DNA of 64,000 nt, taken from NCBI GenBank assembly GCA_038396605.1, contig CP121690.1:434001-498000 (forward strand). Direction: 5' to 3'. The notes beneath the pieces were generated by a model. The model was given only the letters and a program-made list of their open reading frames with translations. It was not told the origin of the DNA and did no database searches. The stretch is from Eubacteriales bacterium mix99 (GTDB lineage Bacteria; Bacillota; Clostridia; Caldicoprobacterales; DTU083). Positions 61,080 through 64,000 of this stretch are shown in pieces. A program made the position numbers and the translations under genes. Within the stretch, counting starts at the first letter, position 1, and each line of letters starts with the position of its first letter.

Positions 61080-62079
61080 TGCCGTACACCTCCCGGATTC
61101 TTTTCTCCGACATAATGCAGCGATAGCTTCTCCCGTTGGAAAGCACTCGCTCCTCCGGCCGGCCTCCCCTGCACGCAGGAACCCCATAGGGACAACGATC
61201 CGCAAACAGGCAGCCATCCGGCGGATGCTTCAAATTCGGCGGAGTCCCGGGAATGGCAGTCAGCTTCCGATCCCGTACCCCTTTCTCCGGCACAAGGATG
61301 GAGCCCATCAGGCCTTTGGAGTAAGGATGCAGCGGATCAAACACCATTTCCTCCGCATTGCCTTTCTCCACGATCTGGCCTGCATACATCACCATAATAT
61401 CATCTGTCACGTTATAGAGCAGAGGCAATTCATGGGTGATAAAAATCATGGACTGGATCATTCCCTTTTCCATCAAATCCCGCAGCATCCGGATTACCTT
61501 TTTCTGTGAGGTGACATCCAGCGCAGAAGTGGGCTCGTCGGCGATCAGTACCTTCGGCGAGAGAATGGTTGAAATGGCGATCACGGTACGCTGTTTCATC
61601 CCACCGGACAGCTCCACTGCGTGTTTCTGCAGTACCTGTTCCGGAAGGCCCAGTATCCCGAAGCGCTTTCTGGCCAAATCATAGATATCCTTTTTCTTTT
61701 TTTTCGGATCGTGGGCATGGATCACATCCTCCACGAAGTGGATGATCTTCTGGGTCGGGTTCAGGGCATTCATGGCCGACTGGGGAATATAGGCGATCTC
61801 ATTGCCCAGAATGTTTTTCCTCACCGTATTCGGATCCAGTTCGGAAATTTTCTTTCCGTCCACTATAATGTCTCCGCTGATATAGTGCAGCGGTGCAAAA
61901 TAGTACCCCATCAGCGACAGAGCCAGGGTGGATTTCCCGCAGCCCGATTCTCCTGCAATCCCCAGGGATTTTCCCTCTTCAAGTTTCAGGGAAACACCGT
62001 TTACCGCATACACATCTTCATGAAAGCGGGTCACATATTTTGTTTTCAAATTGTTTACTTCCAGCAGGTTTTTTCCCAT
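61072..62079 (-). CDS. ABC transporter ATPase, OppD/DppD-like
   Basis: This 335-residue ATPase has Walker A '[17 protein letters not shown]', the signature '[13 protein letters not shown]', Walker B '[12 protein letters not shown]', the H-loop 'IFITHELP', and the C-terminal oligopeptide-importer extension with the Cys motif '[18 protein letters not shown]', which in this subfamily can carry an iron-sulfur cluster. It pairs with the OppF-like ATPase under the two permeases. Confidence 0.9.
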   Translation of the reverse strand: MGKNLLEVNNLKTKYVTRFHEDVYAVNGVSLKLEEGKSLGIAGESGCGKSTLALSLMGYYFAPLHYISGDIIVDGKKISELDPNTVRKNILGNEIAYIPQSAMNALNPTQKIIHFVEDVIHAHDPKKKKKDIYDLARKRFGILGLPEQVLQKHAVELSGGMKQRTVIAISTILSPKVLIADEPTSALDVTSQKKVIRMLRDLMEKGMIQSMIFITHELPLLYNVTDDIMVMYAGQIVEKGNAEEMVFDPLHPYSKGLMGSILVPEKGVRDRKLTAIPGTPPNLKHPPDGCLFADRCPYGVPACRGGRPEERVLSNGRSYRCIMSEKRIREVYGNE

Positions 62080-62088
62080 AGTTGCCTC

Positions 62089-63342
62089 CTAATCCCTTAA
62101 CTGAGGATTGAATACCTGGTCCAGGCCGGTATTCATCAGATTCAGTGAGAATGAAATCAGGGCAATCATCAAAACAACCGGAAAATAAGCCCACCAGGAA
62201 CCGTTCAGATGAGCCGAGTACATGGTGGCCCAGTTCATCATCAGGCCAAGGGTGGCCGTTTTTGTGGTTGCCGGTCCAAGGCCAATCATGGACAGCTGTG
62301 CCTCCGACAAAATTCCGGAAGAGATCTGAAGGATGAATGCCATCACCACATAGGACGCGATATACGGCAGAATATCCGTCAGTATAATGCGTATCGTACT
62401 GTGCCCGGACAATTTGGACAGATTGACATGATCCCGGTTGCGGAGGGACATCACCTGAGACCGTACCGAACGGGTGGTCCATGGCCAGGAAGTGCATCCG
62501 ATCAGAATGGCCACCATCATGATTCCCCTCTGGGATTCCCCTACACTGTAGGAGATCAGGATCAGCAGCACAAAAGACGGAATCACGGTAAACAGATTGG
62601 TAAAGAACACAATCAGATTATCCGCAAAACCGCCGAGATATCCGGCAAGAAGCCCGAGAATCAGTCCCAGGACGGTTGCAATCACACCGGCAATCACCCC
62701 GATCTTCAATGAGGATCGGGTAGCTGCCACCAGCTCCGTCAGTACATCCCGGCCAAAATTATCCGTACCGAGGGGAAAGGTGTGTTTGTTCTGAATATCC
62801 TTTTCATTCACATACTCCGTTTCCCCAAGTTCCTCCACTTCCTCCAGATCCCCGGTCTCCTCATTTTTCTCTGCAAGAAACAATGCCTTGCTTTTCATGA
62901 TGTCCCGGATTTCCTTATCCAGACGACGGAACTTCTTTTTCTTTGCCGCCGTCATGCCTTTCTGCTCTGCTGCGAGATCATAATGATCCTGCCAGAGTGC
63001 AATCAACCCATCTGCATCCGACACATCAATTTCGGAGGATTTCACCCCACCGTATTTTTCCAGCCATTCCGCCATGAATCCACGGGTGTCATTTTTCAGC
63101 CTGCGGTCCACCTGAGCTGCGGCGGCATCCACATTCAGCTGATAACTGTCCCCGGATCCCGCCACCTCCGATTTGGACACATAAGTGCCGGGCCGGAAAA
63201 AGTTCCCTTCTCCCATCATCTTCAGAGGATCCCTGGTGATAATCAGAGGATAGATAAAAATCGTCAGGAGAATAACGATAAAAATCACAAATCCCGTTAT
63301 GAATTTCCCGGAGTGAAAAACCTGTCTGATTCTATTTTTCAT
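62089..63342 (-). CDS. ABC transporter permease, OppC/DppC-like, with large insert
   Basis: This 417-residue permease is about 110 residues longer than usual. After the first membrane helix (about 17-34) comes a hydrophilic insert (about 45-195) rich in Lys, Glu and Asp, and then the normal core: 'HTFPLGTDNFGRDVLTELVAATRSSLKIG', five further helices and the terminal 'LMNTGLDQVFNPQLRD'. The insert should lie outside the membrane. The second ATG (63342) is preferred over 63348 because the latter abuts GGGGAGG. Confidence 0.88.
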   Translation of the reverse strand: MKNRIRQVFHSGKFITGFVIFIVILLTIFIYPLIITRDPLKMMGEGNFFRPGTYVSKSEVAGSGDSYQLNVDAAAAQVDRRLKNDTRGFMAEWLEKYGGVKSSEIDVSDADGLIALWQDHYDLAAEQKGMTAAKKKKFRRLDKEIRDIMKSKALFLAEKNEETGDLEEVEELGETEYVNEKDIQNKHTFPLGTDNFGRDVLTELVAATRSSLKIGVIAGVIATVLGLILGLLAGYLGGFADNLIVFFTNLFTVIPSFVLLILISYSVGESQRGIMMVAILIGCTSWPWTTRSVRSQVMSLRNRDHVNLSKLSGHSTIRIILTDILPYIASYVVMAFILQISSGILSEAQLSMIGLGPATTKTATLGLMMNWATMYSAHLNGSWWAYFPVVLMIALISFSLNLMNTGLDQVFNPQLRD

Positions 63343-63354
63343 AGCCATCCTCCC

Positions 63355-64000
63355 CTAATCCTGCTGACTTGCTTTCACACGCGGATCAATAACGCCATAA
63401 ATCAATTCCACAATCAGATTGGCCAGCAATACCATGATGGTGATGATCAGCGTACAGGCAGAAAGCAGTGGATAATCCTGTCCGGTGACTGCTGCAAGCA
63501 ATGTAGTGCCCAGTCCCGGATAACTGAAGATAATCTCCGCCACCAGCGCACCGCCCATCATCGTGCCAAGGGATAACGCCAGTCCTGTAATCTGGGGAAG
63601 CATGGCATTGCGGAACACATATTTTACAATGGTCCGGTCCTTGATCCCCAGGAAGCGGCTGTATTTCACATAATCGGCATTCAGCTCATAAATCGCCATG
63701 GACCGCATCCCGATGGCCTGTCCTCCGATGGTGATCAGTACAATGGACCAGAACGGAAGCTGGTAATGAACAATCACGGATTTTACAAAAGCCCAGGTCG
63801 CACTGGGCATCATATTGAATCCATACCCACCACTGGTGGGAAGAATGCCCAGCCTGACACCAAAAACAAACAAAAGAATAATCGCCATGCCAAAGGCGGG
63901 AATATTACTGATAAACAGAAAGGCTGGCAGGATCGCCTTATCGAATACGCCTTTCCGGTAAGCGGCCACTGCGCCAAGAACATTGCCCAGAACCCATCCC
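63355..64000 (-). CDS. ABC transporter permease, OppB/DppB-like, truncated by the window edge
   Basis: The last 215 residues of a permease read continuously from the right edge ('[17 protein letters not shown]' at the margin). It shows the conserved '[33 protein letters not shown]' EAA region, '[20 protein letters not shown]' and the 'VIDPRVK' end. The N-terminal helix and start codon lie outside the window, as does any substrate-binding protein. It pairs with the OppC-like permease 12 bases downstream. Confidence 0.88.
   Translation of the reverse strand, partial: GWVLGNVLGAVAAYRKGVFDKAILPAFLFISNIPAFGMAIILLFVFGVRLGILPTSGGYGFNMMPSATWAFVKSVIVHYQLPFWSIVLITIGGQAIGMRSMAIYELNADYVKYSRFLGIKDRTIVKYVFRNAMLPQITGLALSLGTMMGGALVAEIIFSYPGLGTTLLAAVTGQDYPLLSACTLIITIMVLLANLIVELIYGVIDPRVKASQQD

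Overview
The window looks like chromosomal DNA of a plant-polysaccharide-degrading Firmicute, most likely a member of the Clostridia. The evidence is roughly 50% GC with strong AAGGAGG ribosome sites and many TTG/GTG starts; AddAB instead of RecBCD; HelD, YhaM, a QueT transporter under a preQ1-I riboswitch and a CD3324-family regulator; and sugar ABC importers that have no ATPase gene of their own. I see no rRNA, tRNA, CRISPR array, phage or insertion sequence.

Left part (1-12.6 kb). Two tandem terminators end a transcript that enters from outside, followed by a small CD3324-like regulator. A heterodimeric ABC exporter of the BmrCD type lies on the minus strand. Its ~440-nt leader carries a 43-codon reading frame and two near-identical terminator hairpins, which strongly suggests ribosome-controlled attenuation. 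A cytoplasmic GH5 glycosidase and an AlaA-type aminotransferase follow on the plus strand. Then come an MscS-type channel and a D-aminoacylase-type amidohydrolase (minus), and a metallophosphoesterase (plus).

Centre (12.6-41.1 kb). Fourteen minus-strand genes form a polysaccharide-utilisation locus, transcribed from about 39.8 kb down to 12.6 kb. It holds three binding-protein-dependent sugar importers, a signal-bearing NHL/TPR/Yip1 membrane protein, a DUF5696 membrane-anchored protein, a 1638-residue lipoprotein that is an in-frame fusion of two GH43 proteins, a cytoplasmic GH43 and a cytoplasmic GH2. Two of the importers are interleaved: the MalF-like partner of the first system lies at one end and a spare MalG-like permease at the other, with the second system and the Yip1/DUF5696 pair between them. 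A divergent ArsR-type regulator with a large sensor-like C-terminal domain sits at the head of the locus. The likely scheme is surface cleavage by the GH43 lipoprotein, uptake by the importers driven by a shared ATPase encoded elsewhere, and cytoplasmic trimming by GH43, GH2 and perhaps GH5.

Right part (41.2-64 kb). This holds a second heterodimeric ABC exporter, a nitroreductase, addB-addA, a decayed C-terminal scrap of a monosaccharide permease, queT with its riboswitch, signal peptidase I, a small lipoprotein-like membrane protein, a polysaccharide deacetylase, helD and yhaM. A possible small RNA lies between helD and yhaM. The window ends in an oligopeptide/oligosaccharide-type ABC operon (ATPase, ATPase, permease, permease), whose last permease runs off the right edge.
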